A stretch of DNA of 64,000 nucleotides from Bifidobacterium miconis (GTDB lineage: Bacteria; Actinomycetota; Actinomycetes; Actinomycetales; Bifidobacteriaceae), in assembly GCF_019331735.1 (NCBI RefSeq), contig NZ_JAHBBH010000002.1:62001-126000 (forward strand), given 5' to 3'. Below are positions 52,601 to 61,001 of this stretch, in pieces. Under the pieces are notes generated by a model. It had not been told where the DNA came from. It searched no databases and was given only the letters and a program-made list of their open reading frames with translations. A program made the translations under genes and the position numbers. Numbering within the stretch: the first letter of the stretch is position 1; each line of letters opens with the position of its first letter.

Positions 52601-53795
52601 CGGCGCGGCGCGGGGGCACGCGCAACGGGGCGGTCAGATTGTTGGCCGCCTCGAGCACGATGCGCGAATTGCGTCTGGTCACGCTCAGCGGGTAGGGGCG
52701 GGCCGACTCCCCCATGCCGAAATCGCGCTGGAACATGCGGAACGCGCCCGGGCTGGCGCCTCGCCACGCGTAAATCGACTGGAACGGGTCGCCGACCGCG
52801 TTCACCGCGGAGCGCCCGCCGGTTGCGGAGTGGAACAGCGCGGCGAGCAGCATGGCCTGCGTGGTGGACGTGTCCTGGTATTCGTCGAGCAGCACATGCG
52901 TGTACCGGCGCCGGTAACGTTCGCCGATCGAGGGGAATCGCGACACGAGCTGATATGCGGCGACGGTGAAATCGCTGAATTCCGCCATGTTCTGGCGCCG
53001 CTTCTCGCGTTCGTACTCTTCGACGAGGGTGAGCAGCACTTCGCGGCGTTGTGCGGTGTCTCGCAGGGCGGCGCATCGCCATACGCACAGATCGTGCAGC
53101 TCCGCGCGATAGGTCTCGCGCTTGGCCGCGTACTGCGCGTCGGTGTCCTTTTTGGCGCGGCGGGGCTTCTTCGGTTTCGGCTCCTCGTCCGGCACCGGCG
53201 CGTCCCCGATCGCCTTGTCGAGTTGGCCGATGAAATCCTTGTCCCACTTGCGGATGCGGTCGATCGCCTCGTCGACGGTCGCGGTGTCGCCGCCGATCAT
53301 GGCGTTGCCGATCGCATGCGACAGGTCAAGCACCTTGCCGACCACGGCATTGAACGACCCGTAGTCGTCGGCGAGCAGCAGGTCGGTGTGCCGTCCGACC
53401 ACGGTGGACGCGAGCTGGATCGCGCCGGCTTCGCTCAGCGGCTGCGTGTTCTGGTCGAAGCCGACGAGCAGGCCGTACTGGCGCACGATCGACTGGAAGA
53501 AGGCGTCGTAGGTGGATACTTCCGGTTTGAGGAACGCGCGGCGTCCGTCGCCGCCGGCGTTGCCCGCCACGGCGGCCGAAACGCGGTTCAGCAGTTCGCT
53601 GGCGGCTTTGCGCGTGAAGGTGAGTCCCAGAATGCGTTCCGGGGAGACGCCTCGTTCGATCAGATTGATGATGCGTCGGGTCATGGTGTAGGTTTTGCCG
53701 CTGCCCGCGCCCGCGACGACGAGCACGTCGGCTTCGGCGGGCGCACCGATGACTTCGGCCTGTTCCGGACTGTCGGTGAAGGTGGTCTCGCTCAT
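49695..53795 (-). CDS. UvrD-family helicase-nuclease, AdnB-like subunit
   Basis: A 1366-residue protein joining a UvrD-type motor to a RecB-type nuclease. Motor motifs are VAGAGSGKTYTMTRR (Walker A, residue ~29), LGLTFTRKAASEL (Ia), HVLLDEYQDTSTTQ (II), VGDPFQSIYAWRGAS (III), VLMTIHQSKGLEWD (V) and LAYVALTRARHDALL (VI). The nuclease near the C-terminus shows GKLDAVFYG and TIVDWKTGHRPVS, the D-x-K core. All motor motifs look intact. Actinobacterial AdnAB resects double-strand breaks in place of RecBCD. The ATG overlaps the partner gene's stop (ATGA), so the subunits are made together. Longer than mycobacterial AdnB (~1100) through Asp/Gly-rich insertions. Confidence 0.88.
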   Translation of the reverse strand: MSETTFTDSPEQAEVIGAPAEADVLVVAGAGSGKTYTMTRRIINLIERGVSPERILGLTFTRKAASELLNRVSAAVAGNAGGDGRRAFLKPEVSTYDAFFQSIVRQYGLLVGFDQNTQPLSEAGAIQLASTVVGRHTDLLLADDYGSFNAVVGKVLDLSHAIGNAMIGGDTATVDEAIDRIRKWDKDFIGQLDKAIGDAPVPDEEPKPKKPRRAKKDTDAQYAAKRETYRAELHDLCVWRCAALRDTAQRREVLLTLVEEYEREKRRQNMAEFSDFTVAAYQLVSRFPSIGERYRRRYTHVLLDEYQDTSTTQAMLLAALFHSATGGRSAVNAVGDPFQSIYAWRGASPGAFRMFQRDFGMGESARPYPLSVTRRNSRIVLEAANNLTAPLRVPPRRAGSSLMREVDVAPLAAFDKAAEGTVGVLGLTTFGQEIDAVARFAKAAIARYGNGAETDATPHVAVLFRAKTHMAEFAQGLERAGLTTLVVGYSALLERPDVQDLLALLHAAADHTDTNALMRLLATPRYGLHADDLTALARMAERLDTRARYRALVAAGLVDTDAGVSGDTDDGDDGDEHAGLPVPETVAAAVRDYRDRVPHAVFLADLLERKDLQGLVAGEPSLGAQARATIVRAGVALRAVQAAVNHPLAEVIETAVRALGLDIDMIVAQAVAHPDRPVDPSAARAGVDAIESLVDTYLSEIVEGGTPTLRGFMAWTDSLATVEEEATATPDTPADVVLMTIHQSKGLEWDAVAVAGMAAGTFPSSKGRLHIEADEDHAGGMNGESWTPPEYQATVTTWLDDPAAVPVPVRVDAGILPRFPHDATPGGDPQDALAMLDDVEVIDDEIYGDLRGKDIGDDMDEVDPDGWYVTQSEEYGRRLLADERRLAYVALTRARHDALLTYSRYPGTGRDPRPTLDRPGRKPNEAKPSVFWTEVRDSLCHHADLVATDTSRSADGAGEEVRAAADTVETGAAMPSLDGIGADRPDGFFVGEHAADYERDVVEAAWAAPLEPHDEDATLPWPASLSPSVIDRLVGAIAAHGTARDGGASDTTDDPGNTPDRDSLLGRATLLTADPDLMPREFDDAGQLDEYVREQALRILDNSRQSVTSLQARAGHLGDGERRRIWRGIVRPIPHVASPLAEAGTLFHSWAERFVNAWDDGAIDDALDDAAYGSLADTTGGISFGTAPAPVSRATMIDELAAREQELRRREANGDTVSAKDRELAVWQRRLAESRWAKRRPAWAERQIVAAIPGIGDAIVNGKLDAVFYGGLDDANDGKRYTIVDWKTGHRPVSPKDIERKLVQLDWYRLLLSAIERVPLDSIDATLYYLREPDETKRELRALSKTEAQILAELRDGGVPEQSDND

Positions 53796-56700
53796 GCCTG
53801 CCTCGTTTCGAAGATGGTGTCGATGCGGCCGGCGCACGCCGGACATGCCGCCTTCATGCGGCAGAATCTCACGTGCGAGGCCTGTGGATGGACGATGAGC
53901 CGTTCGCTGCGGCTGGCGGCCGCGGCGTAGAAGACGCGGGCGATCATGGTCAGCGCCCAGACGGCCTGCGTGCCCCGAAGGGCGAGGAACTGCTCCCATG
54001 CGTGCCCGCTCACGCCGCGCGGAGGATCCGGCGGCAGTTCCGGCAGATCCGCGAGTTTCGCCATGTCCTTGTAGTAGTAGCGCGGCGTGTATGCCGTCTC
54101 GTTGAGCCGCCCTTCGGCGAACAGCGCCGGCTGGTACAGGCTTTCCGCCCCGTAGCTTTGGGCGGGCGCATTGTTGGCGGAAACGTGGAACAGGCAGCTT
54201 TGCGCGATGCGCGGCATGGCGTGCAGCGCGGCCGTTCCCCGTTCGCCGCCTTCGGGGAACGCCAGTCCCAGCTGGTAGCACACGAGCTGCAGATCGTTGA
54301 ACACGGCCTGTGTGGAGGGCACCGAGCCCGTTTTGTAGTCGATGAGACGGATCCGTTCCTCGCCGTCCGGCAACGCGCGGTGTTCCATGCGGTCCATGCG
54401 TCCGGTCAGACGCACGGTGAGCCCGTCGCGCATCGCCTCCGGCCAGCCGCCGACCAGCGTGCCCATGATGGCGGCCAGTTCGCTCGGTTCGACCGAGCTG
54501 ACGCCGTCCAGCGCGTTATAGGCGGCGGCGATGTCCCCGAGATCGAACAGCGCGGTGAACGAGCGTTCGCATTCGGCCGATTCGAGCGTGCCGACGGTGA
54601 AGTTCTTCGCGTTGCCGACGGGATACGCGGCCTCGTTAGAAGCGACGAAATAGTCGGCTATTCTGCCGAATACGGCTTCGGCGGTCGCGTCCTTGCGCGC
54701 GGCGTCGTATCGGTCCTCCGGCCTCGCGGTGACGGCCGGGTCGGCCCGCAGTGCACGGTAGAGGTCCATCATGCCGTCGCGCACCCGTTCGATGCGCGCA
54801 TCGATCGGAAGGTCTGCGTAGCTGCCCGGACGGTCAAGCCCGTTGGCGCTGGCCTGACGGGCGACCTCGTGGACGAGCGAGCCGAACGATGTGGACGTGC
54901 TGCCGGCCCGGGGGCCTGCAAAGCGGTTCTCCATCAGCCAGCACACCGGGCATGCCCATATGCCGTCCACGGCGGAAGGCGAGAGCGTGACGGTCATGGC
55001 ACCGGTTCCGACCTCATGTCCGGCAGTCTCGGCATCGTCGTGGTTCGCGGCGGTTTCCGCGCAGGCACGGGAGGGATTCGGGGTCGTGTTCGCGGAAGAG
55101 GCCGTCTCCGCATGGGCGCGGATCGTCGCGACATGATCCGCCACGAACGGCCAGTTCCCGGGATCGGCCTCGGGCACGCCGTTGTCGGCAAGCAATCGCA
55201 GCGCGGCGATCGCATCGTCGCTTGCGGGCGAAGCCTCCGGTTCGACGGCGAGCGCCACGCGGGCCGCGGCGACGAGACCGCGCGCGGTCGCATCGAGTCC
55301 GGAGTACAGGTCTCCCTGGCCGACGTCCACGTACGGCAGTCGCGACTGCGGCGTCGTGCGGTCGAATCGTTCGGGCAGATAGGCGTACAGGAAATCGGAC
55401 GGATTCAGATCGTCGTTCGCAACGGCGCTGATCACGGCGCGTTCCACGGCACGGGTGAGGGCCACGAGCAGGCTTTTCTGCTCGCCGGCCAGCACCGCAG
55501 CCAGCTGCGGATCGCCTCCCCGGTCGCGTGAATCGCGGGAAAGCGCTCCGGTGAGCATGACGTCGGCGAGGTCTTCGCCGCCGAACATGGTGTTGCGCGC
55601 GGCGAGATTCGGCCAGACGCCCTGCTGCAATGCGGGAATCCAGACCAGCGGCCAGTGCAGTCCGGCGGATCCGGCCGGCGTGGTGAGCGTGACGGCCTGA
55701 TCGACCGGGGCGATCTTCGCGAGCGAGTCGGCTTCGATGCGCATGCCGCGCACCTGCGCGATGAATCCGGTAAGCGTGCGTGCCGCCGCCGAACCGGAAG
55801 CGTAGTCGAACAGGCGCATCGCTGCGTCGAGACGGTCGTTGGCGGCACGCCCCGCATCGGTGTTGTTGAGCGCTTCGCGCTGCCATCGACGGGCCACGCC
55901 GCAGGAGTCCCATGCCAGCGCCAGTGCATACTGCGGCTCCTGCGATGCAAGGTCGTGCAGACCGGAGGATATCGTGCCGATCAACGACCATACGCGCGCG
56001 AATGCGGAGACGTGGGGATCCTTGCCGCACACCGATCGCACGGCATCGGTCACCGCGTCCGTGTTCGCGAACACGAGCAGCAGGTACAGCGCTTCCATGC
56101 CGAATTGCAGGTCGTCGCCGGCCGCGGCATCGGCGTCCATGAGACTGTCGTCCGTATTGATGCGGCTGTCGGACCGTGCCTGGCGCACCGTGTCCTTCAG
56201 ATCATGCCAGTCACGGATCAGTCCGGCCAGCGATCGTTCCGCGTTGCCGGCGTCGGCGTCGTCATTGCGGTCGCGGTCGGGCTGCGGGGCATCCCGCTCC
56301 GGCAGCACGCCGGCCAGCGCGGCGAGCGCGCCCATCGCGGACTCTGCGACGGACAGTTTCGCCGGATATCCCTCGTGGTCGTTGCCGCCGCCCACGCTGA
56401 TCAGCGGGCAGTTCATGATCGTCGCCACGCGGGAGCGCACGTACACGGCGGCGGCGGACAGGCTCATGCCCAGCTTGTCCGGCGTCGTATCGCGCAGACG
56501 CGCCAGTTCGAGCAGGGCGAACAGGCCCTGCACGAACGGCTCGTCCTTGAGCGGCCGGGTGACCGACGAGTATCGTACGGGCACGCCGTCGCGTCTCAGC
56601 CGTTCGCCGAGCCTGCGCACGGTGGCGTTGTCGTGCGCGATGACGGCCATGTCGTTCCAGTCGCGGCGATCGGCAAGATGCGCGGTTTTGATCTGCCAGA

Positions 56701-58165
56701 CCACGTCTTCGGTTTCGTCGGTCGCGCTGCGGTACAACGCGGCGCCGAGGCTGCCGTCCGCTATCAGGGTCGCGTCCTTGACCGCCAAGATCGGCAGGCT
56801 GCCGGGCAGTTGCGGCAGCTTGCCCGGGCGCGACGGCAACGGCAGCGGTTCGTTCTGCGGGGAACTGATGGACAGCGAGATCCGAGACGCGACGAGGTCC
56901 CGATACGTGTGGCCGGCCGCATGGCCGGATGCGCGTCCGTGTTGTGCACCCGTTGGATCATGATCGTCGACGGTGCCGGTCTCGCCGTCGACGGCGCCGC
57001 GGATGGATGCCGGCCGGATGCGCAGCATGGTCGCGTGCAGTCGCTGCCGCAGTTGGGCGAACAGGTATTCGGGGTAGGATCCGCGGAACGCCTGCACCGA
57101 CTCGTCCGGATTGCCTACCAGCACCAGTCGGGTCGCTCTCGACCGCAGGGCTTCGAGAAACGCGAATCCGGCAAGCGTCAGATCCTGGCAGTCGTCGACG
57201 ACGACCAGCGCCGGCAGCTCCGACGGCTGGGCGTCACGGGCCGCATGGACGCCTTCGACCAGCAAGCGGGAGGAATCGAGCCGGAATTCGTCCGGATACG
57301 ATGCGCCGATCGCGGCCGCATATTCCCGACGCAGCGCGAAGGCAAGACGCCACTGGACATGCAGCCGCTCCGTGCGCGGCGACCACGCGGACAGCGCTCC
57401 GAGCAGCGCGGCTTCGTTGGACGCCGACGCTCCGAGCTCGTTCATGCGGGCGAGCATGTCTCGCAGCTGCATGACGAATTCGTCATTGACGCCTCGTGCG
57501 AAGCCGGCGACCGGTTCCGCCGAATCATGCGCATCGTCTTCGGAACCGTCGTCGCCGGTCATGACTCCGGTCCAATCGTCGACGGCGAAGTATTCGCGCA
57601 GCAGGGCGCAGGTCTCGCACGGCTCGCCGGCACGGACGTGGCCGACATGCGCGTCGACGACGCCGCGCAGCAGGGCGTCCTGTTCGGCGCCGTTGAGCAG
57701 CTTCGGCTGTGGCAGTCCGAGTCGGGAGCGGACGGCGGCAATCAGCCGGAAGGCGATGGCGGACAGGGTGGTGACCGGTCGGGCCTGCGACATTGGTCCG
57801 GTCCGGCGGATGATCAGGTCGGCGAGACGGTCGGCGTTTTGCCTGCCGGACACGGCCATCTGGACGTTGCTGCCGCCGAATGCGTCGATGCCGTGGCGCA
57901 AAGCGTCGAGCGCGAACGTGGTTTTGCCGCTGCACGGAGGGCCGGCGACCAGCAGCACCGGGCGCTCGCCGTGTATGACGGCGTGCAACGCATCGTCCGG
58001 CGCGACGATGAAGGCGGCGTCGCCGGGGCCGGCGTCGGCGCGATCGGATCCGTCGTCGATCGGCAGGTCGAGGAGTTCGTATCGTGAAGCCGTCGTATTT
58101 CCGTTCATGGATTCCACCCTAGATTCCGGTCTGCCCGTTGCCTGGCCGTGCCTCTCCTCCGTCAT
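53792..58165 (-). CDS. UvrD-family helicase-nuclease, AdnA-like subunit
   Basis: A very large (1457-residue) partner of the AdnB-like protein, encoded first in the pair. Walker A is LVAGPPCSGKTTFALDAL (residues ~85-100). Motif II reads VVVDDCQDLT, with Asp where active UvrD motors have Glu, and motif III VGNPDESVQAFRGSYP. The C-terminal nuclease has GRMDRME and IRLIDYKTGSVPS, plus cysteines at GIWACPVC and FCRMKAACPAC that could hold an Fe-S cluster as in AddB/AdnA-type nucleases. So the nuclease looks active and the motor weakened. AAGGAAAG precedes the ATG at 58165; an ATG at 58108 is possible. Confidence 0.85.
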   Translation of the reverse strand: MTEERHGQATGRPESRVESMNGNTTASRYELLDLPIDDGSDRADAGPGDAAFIVAPDDALHAVIHGERPVLLVAGPPCSGKTTFALDALRHGIDAFGGSNVQMAVSGRQNADRLADLIIRRTGPMSQARPVTTLSAIAFRLIAAVRSRLGLPQPKLLNGAEQDALLRGVVDAHVGHVRAGEPCETCALLREYFAVDDWTGVMTGDDGSEDDAHDSAEPVAGFARGVNDEFVMQLRDMLARMNELGASASNEAALLGALSAWSPRTERLHVQWRLAFALRREYAAAIGASYPDEFRLDSSRLLVEGVHAARDAQPSELPALVVVDDCQDLTLAGFAFLEALRSRATRLVLVGNPDESVQAFRGSYPEYLFAQLRQRLHATMLRIRPASIRGAVDGETGTVDDHDPTGAQHGRASGHAAGHTYRDLVASRISLSISSPQNEPLPLPSRPGKLPQLPGSLPILAVKDATLIADGSLGAALYRSATDETEDVVWQIKTAHLADRRDWNDMAVIAHDNATVRRLGERLRRDGVPVRYSSVTRPLKDEPFVQGLFALLELARLRDTTPDKLGMSLSAAAVYVRSRVATIMNCPLISVGGGNDHEGYPAKLSVAESAMGALAALAGVLPERDAPQPDRDRNDDADAGNAERSLAGLIRDWHDLKDTVRQARSDSRINTDDSLMDADAAAGDDLQFGMEALYLLLVFANTDAVTDAVRSVCGKDPHVSAFARVWSLIGTISSGLHDLASQEPQYALALAWDSCGVARRWQREALNNTDAGRAANDRLDAAMRLFDYASGSAAARTLTGFIAQVRGMRIEADSLAKIAPVDQAVTLTTPAGSAGLHWPLVWIPALQQGVWPNLAARNTMFGGEDLADVMLTGALSRDSRDRGGDPQLAAVLAGEQKSLLVALTRAVERAVISAVANDDLNPSDFLYAYLPERFDRTTPQSRLPYVDVGQGDLYSGLDATARGLVAAARVALAVEPEASPASDDAIAALRLLADNGVPEADPGNWPFVADHVATIRAHAETASSANTTPNPSRACAETAANHDDAETAGHEVGTGAMTVTLSPSAVDGIWACPVCWLMENRFAGPRAGSTSTSFGSLVHEVARQASANGLDRPGSYADLPIDARIERVRDGMMDLYRALRADPAVTARPEDRYDAARKDATAEAVFGRIADYFVASNEAAYPVGNAKNFTVGTLESAECERSFTALFDLGDIAAAYNALDGVSSVEPSELAAIMGTLVGGWPEAMRDGLTVRLTGRMDRMEHRALPDGEERIRLIDYKTGSVPSTQAVFNDLQLVCYQLGLAFPEGGERGTAALHAMPRIAQSCLFHVSANNAPAQSYGAESLYQPALFAEGRLNETAYTPRYYYKDMAKLADLPELPPDPPRGVSGHAWEQFLALRGTQAVWALTMIARVFYAAAASRSERLIVHPQASHVRFCRMKAACPACAGRIDTIFETRQA

Positions 58166-58297
58166 GGCGCTTTCCTTCCGCTTGTGTCCGTGGGCGTCGA
58201 TTCGTGCCGCCGCCCGCTGTTTTCTGTAACCGGACAAAACGAGTATCGGCGTGTCGCAACGCAGCCGATCGTCGACGAACCGCGTGGAAAACGGCAA

Positions 58298-58340
58298 AAC
58301 GGCCGCCGGCATACGCATTGCGCGTATGCCGGCGGCCGTT
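58298..58340 (-). terminator. strong terminator after the GH127 gene
   Basis: AACGGCCGCCGGCATACGC (58298-58316) pairs perfectly over 19 bp with 58322-58340, leaving a five-base loop. On the minus strand the stem is followed by TTGCCGTTTTCC, so it ends the GH127 transcript before it enters the adnA gene. Confidence 0.85.
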
Positions 58341-58440
58341 GCATGGTGCCGATCAGTACGGCCGGCTCGATCGCCGCGACCGATCGTTCAATCGGATCAG
58401 GGCGGGACGGCTCGAGTCAGCCGCGTGTCGACGGCACGGT

Positions 58441-60588
58441 TCAGTCGTTGAGGAAGACGGTCATCTCGTTTTCGCCGCGGTTGGCCCACGCGAAGTACGG
58501 TATGAGCGTGGCGGTGACCGGCTCGCGCTTCACGGGCGCATACGGTGCGTACAGCGGGGCGAACGCCGGGGATTCGGCGGTCGCGCCGGCCGGAACCGGT
58601 TCGCGCCACGCCGGCACTTCGAGCTTGACCATGTCGCGGGTCACGTTCTCGACCTCGCCCTGGCCCTGTTCGTCGATGCCCTTGGCTCCCGCATGGAACT
58701 CGAACGGCACAGCCTTGACGGATGCCGGATCGTTCAGGATGGCGTCGACGTCGGCATGCAGCAAGTGCAGATTGTCGCCGTTGTCCTTCTCTTCGGCGCA
58801 GAATGTGATCGGGCCGCGCACGAACGCGACCTTGCCCACGTCCTCGCGCACCATCGGGTTCGCGGCCAGCATGCGCACCGGCATCGGGAAATCGAACGCG
58901 ATCTCGTCACCGTCGCGCCATTCGCCGGTCAGATACAGGTAGCCGTCACGCACCTCGCGCGTCACGCGGCCGTCCTGCTCGCCGGAGGCCTTGAGCGCGA
59001 CCGCCGGATCATCGCCGGCCCAGCCCGGCAGGCGGAACGCGAGCGTGAACTCGGCCGGGGCGTCCAAGCGCACCGCGACCGTGCCGTCGCCCTTCCACGG
59101 CAGGTTCGCGGCCACGTCCAGCGTCACCTCCGCGCCGTTCAGCGTCGCCTTCGCCACGCCGCCCATGTACAGGTGCGTGTACAGCGTGGACGCATCATCC
59201 GCCACCGTGTACGCATACTCCTGCACCGATTCGACGATGCGGGCGATGTTCGGCGGGCAGCACGCGCAGCCGAACCACTTCTGACGCACCGGCTTGACGT
59301 GCCAGACGCGGTTGTCCTTGTGACATGCCTCCGGATACACCTCGAGCGGGTTGACGTAGAAGAAGCTCTTGCCGTCGAGCGCCATGCCGGCGAGCGTCGT
59401 GTTGTACAGGGCCAGCTCCATCACGTCCGCGTATTCGGCCTTCGGGGCGAGTTCGAGCATGCGGCGGGCGAAGAACGCGAGCGAGATCGCCGCGCACGAT
59501 TCCGAATACGCGGAATCGTTCGGCAGATCGTAGTTGTACGAGAACGCCTCGCCATGCACCGTGCCGCCGATGCCGCCGGTGATGTACAGCTTCTTGTCGA
59601 CGATGTTGCGCCACAGCGTCTCGCACGCCTTGACCAGCGTCGGATCGTCGGACAGCTTCGCCACGGCGGCCATGCCCGAGTACAGGTAGCCCGCACGCAC
59701 CGCGTGGCCGACCGCCTCATCCTGCTCGCGCACCGGCTTGTGCGCTTGCGCGTACGGGTAGTCGAACGTCCAGTCGGTATCGGAATAGCCGTCCCTCTTG
59801 TCGCGTTCGCCCTCGTAGCGGAAGTAGTTGGGCTCGGTGCCGCGCTCGTCGACGAAGAACTTGGCGAGGTCGAGGTACTTCTTTTCGCCGGTCAGGCTGG
59901 AAAGGCGGGCGAGCGCCATTTCGGCGATCTCGTGGCCCGGATAGCCCTTGAGCTGGTCCGGGTTCGGGCCGAAGACCTCGCCCACGTAGTCGGCGAAGCG
60001 TTCGGCGGCCTTGAGCAGCTTGTCCTTGCCGGTGCCCTCGTAGTAGGCGATGGCGCCTTCGATGAGATGGCCCAGACAGTACAGCTCGTGGTGCCAGCGC
60101 AGGTTGTGGAACGCGCGGTCCATGCCGTTGAGGATGTAGTACGTGTCGAGATAGCCGTTGTCGAGCTGGGCGGCGCACACGATGTCGATCGCCGCGTCCG
60201 CGGTCTTCTCGAGCTCCGCGTCGGGATGCTGGGTCAGGCTGTAGCCGACCGCCTCGATCCACTTCGAGAAGTCGGTGTCCTGGAACACGAAGCCGTAGAA
60301 CTTGTCCGGGTCCGGGTGGGCCGGGTCGTCGGGCTTGGATTCGAAGCCGCGGTAGGTGTAGGCCGGCGGCACGAACTTCTTGCCTTCGCCCTCCTTGCGG
60401 GCGTTCTGCGCGGCGGCGGCCTTGAAGTTGTGCATGCAGTAGCTGGGCGCGGCGCCGGGCACGTTGTCGTTGAGCGCGTTCCACTGGAACGGGATCACGG
60501 CCGTGCGCACCAGCTCCTGTTCGGTGTGCCAGAACGGATCGGTGACGGTGACGTTTTTCAGCGGCAGCGGTTTGCTGTACTGGGTCAT
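58441..60588 (-). CDS. GH127 beta-L-arabinofuranosidase
   Basis: A 715-residue glycoside hydrolase close to HypBA1 of B. longum, which releases L-arabinose from beta-1,2-linked arabinooligosaccharides of plant hydroxyproline-rich glycoproteins. The catalytic zinc site is visible: Glu347 (VHGEAFSY), Glu363 and Cys365 (SESC), and Cys441, Cys443 and Cys444 (GCACCPPN). Spacing agrees with HypBA1 E322, E338, C340, C415, C417, C418. The (alpha/alpha)6 barrel is followed by two beta-rich C-terminal domains. No signal peptide, so it acts on imported sugars in the cytoplasm. No transporter or arabinose gene is adjacent, so it is encoded alone. Confidence 0.93.
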   Translation of the reverse strand: MTQYSKPLPLKNVTVTDPFWHTEQELVRTAVIPFQWNALNDNVPGAAPSYCMHNFKAAAAQNARKEGEGKKFVPPAYTYRGFESKPDDPAHPDPDKFYGFVFQDTDFSKWIEAVGYSLTQHPDAELEKTADAAIDIVCAAQLDNGYLDTYYILNGMDRAFHNLRWHHELYCLGHLIEGAIAYYEGTGKDKLLKAAERFADYVGEVFGPNPDQLKGYPGHEIAEMALARLSSLTGEKKYLDLAKFFVDERGTEPNYFRYEGERDKRDGYSDTDWTFDYPYAQAHKPVREQDEAVGHAVRAGYLYSGMAAVAKLSDDPTLVKACETLWRNIVDKKLYITGGIGGTVHGEAFSYNYDLPNDSAYSESCAAISLAFFARRMLELAPKAEYADVMELALYNTTLAGMALDGKSFFYVNPLEVYPEACHKDNRVWHVKPVRQKWFGCACCPPNIARIVESVQEYAYTVADDASTLYTHLYMGGVAKATLNGAEVTLDVAANLPWKGDGTVAVRLDAPAEFTLAFRLPGWAGDDPAVALKASGEQDGRVTREVRDGYLYLTGEWRDGDEIAFDFPMPVRMLAANPMVREDVGKVAFVRGPITFCAEEKDNGDNLHLLHADVDAILNDPASVKAVPFEFHAGAKGIDEQGQGEVENVTRDMVKLEVPAWREPVPAGATAESPAFAPLYAPYAPVKREPVTATLIPYFAWANRGENEMTVFLND

Positions 60589-61001
60589 GGTATCTCCCTT
60601 GATGTTGCGAACCGATTGTTTGCGATGACACGTTCACTCTACGGTGCCGGGCGCGGGCGGCAAGGTGGACTTTTCGTTGCTTGAGTGGAGAAACCGGCTC
60701 TGTTTGCATATGCGTTTGTTTTTCGCGCGAATAAGGCGCTTTACGGAAAGACCGGCATGATTGACACGATTCTGTTCGGTCCGCCACCAGTCCACTTATA
60801 CCCCCTACTTATCCACAATCGGCGTACCCGCCCGGAGAGCTGCTTGTTGAAATCACGGGGATTCCGGACCTTTCGACCACAGGGGTCGACATTCGGCCGG
60901 CGTCGCGGCGCGATCGTGTATGCTCGCCTCACCCATCGTCCGACGGGCCGGCGTGAGGAACGCGCCGCACGCCTGCGGGCGACCGGCCAAAGGAGGTCAC
61001 C
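60589..61001. other. divergent intergenic region between GH127 and the kinase gene
   Basis: About 410 bases without a gene, holding promoters for both directions. The left part is AT-richer around 60700-60730 and includes the palindrome GCATATGC (60706-60713) within TGTTTGCATATGCGTTTG, a possible sugar-responsive LacI-type operator for GH127. Further right are a TTATAC (60796-60801) and the DnaA box listed separately. The last 15 bases hold the kinase ribosome-binding site. Confidence 0.5.
60809..60817 (+). promoter_or_regulatory. DnaA box (perfect 9-mer)
   Basis: TTATCCACA matches the consensus DnaA box exactly and lies ~190 bases upstream of the kinase gene. It is single, with no neighbouring boxes recognised, so chance is a real alternative. 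Confidence 0.35.

Noticed and set aside
49926..53930. A >1300-codon open frame on the plus strand opposite the AdnB-like gene
   Set aside because: It is the antisense reflection of a high-GC gene; it has no recognisable motif, while the minus-strand protein has complete helicase and nuclease motifs. The same holds for long frames opposite pepN, rnj, metK, GH127 and the SBP gene.
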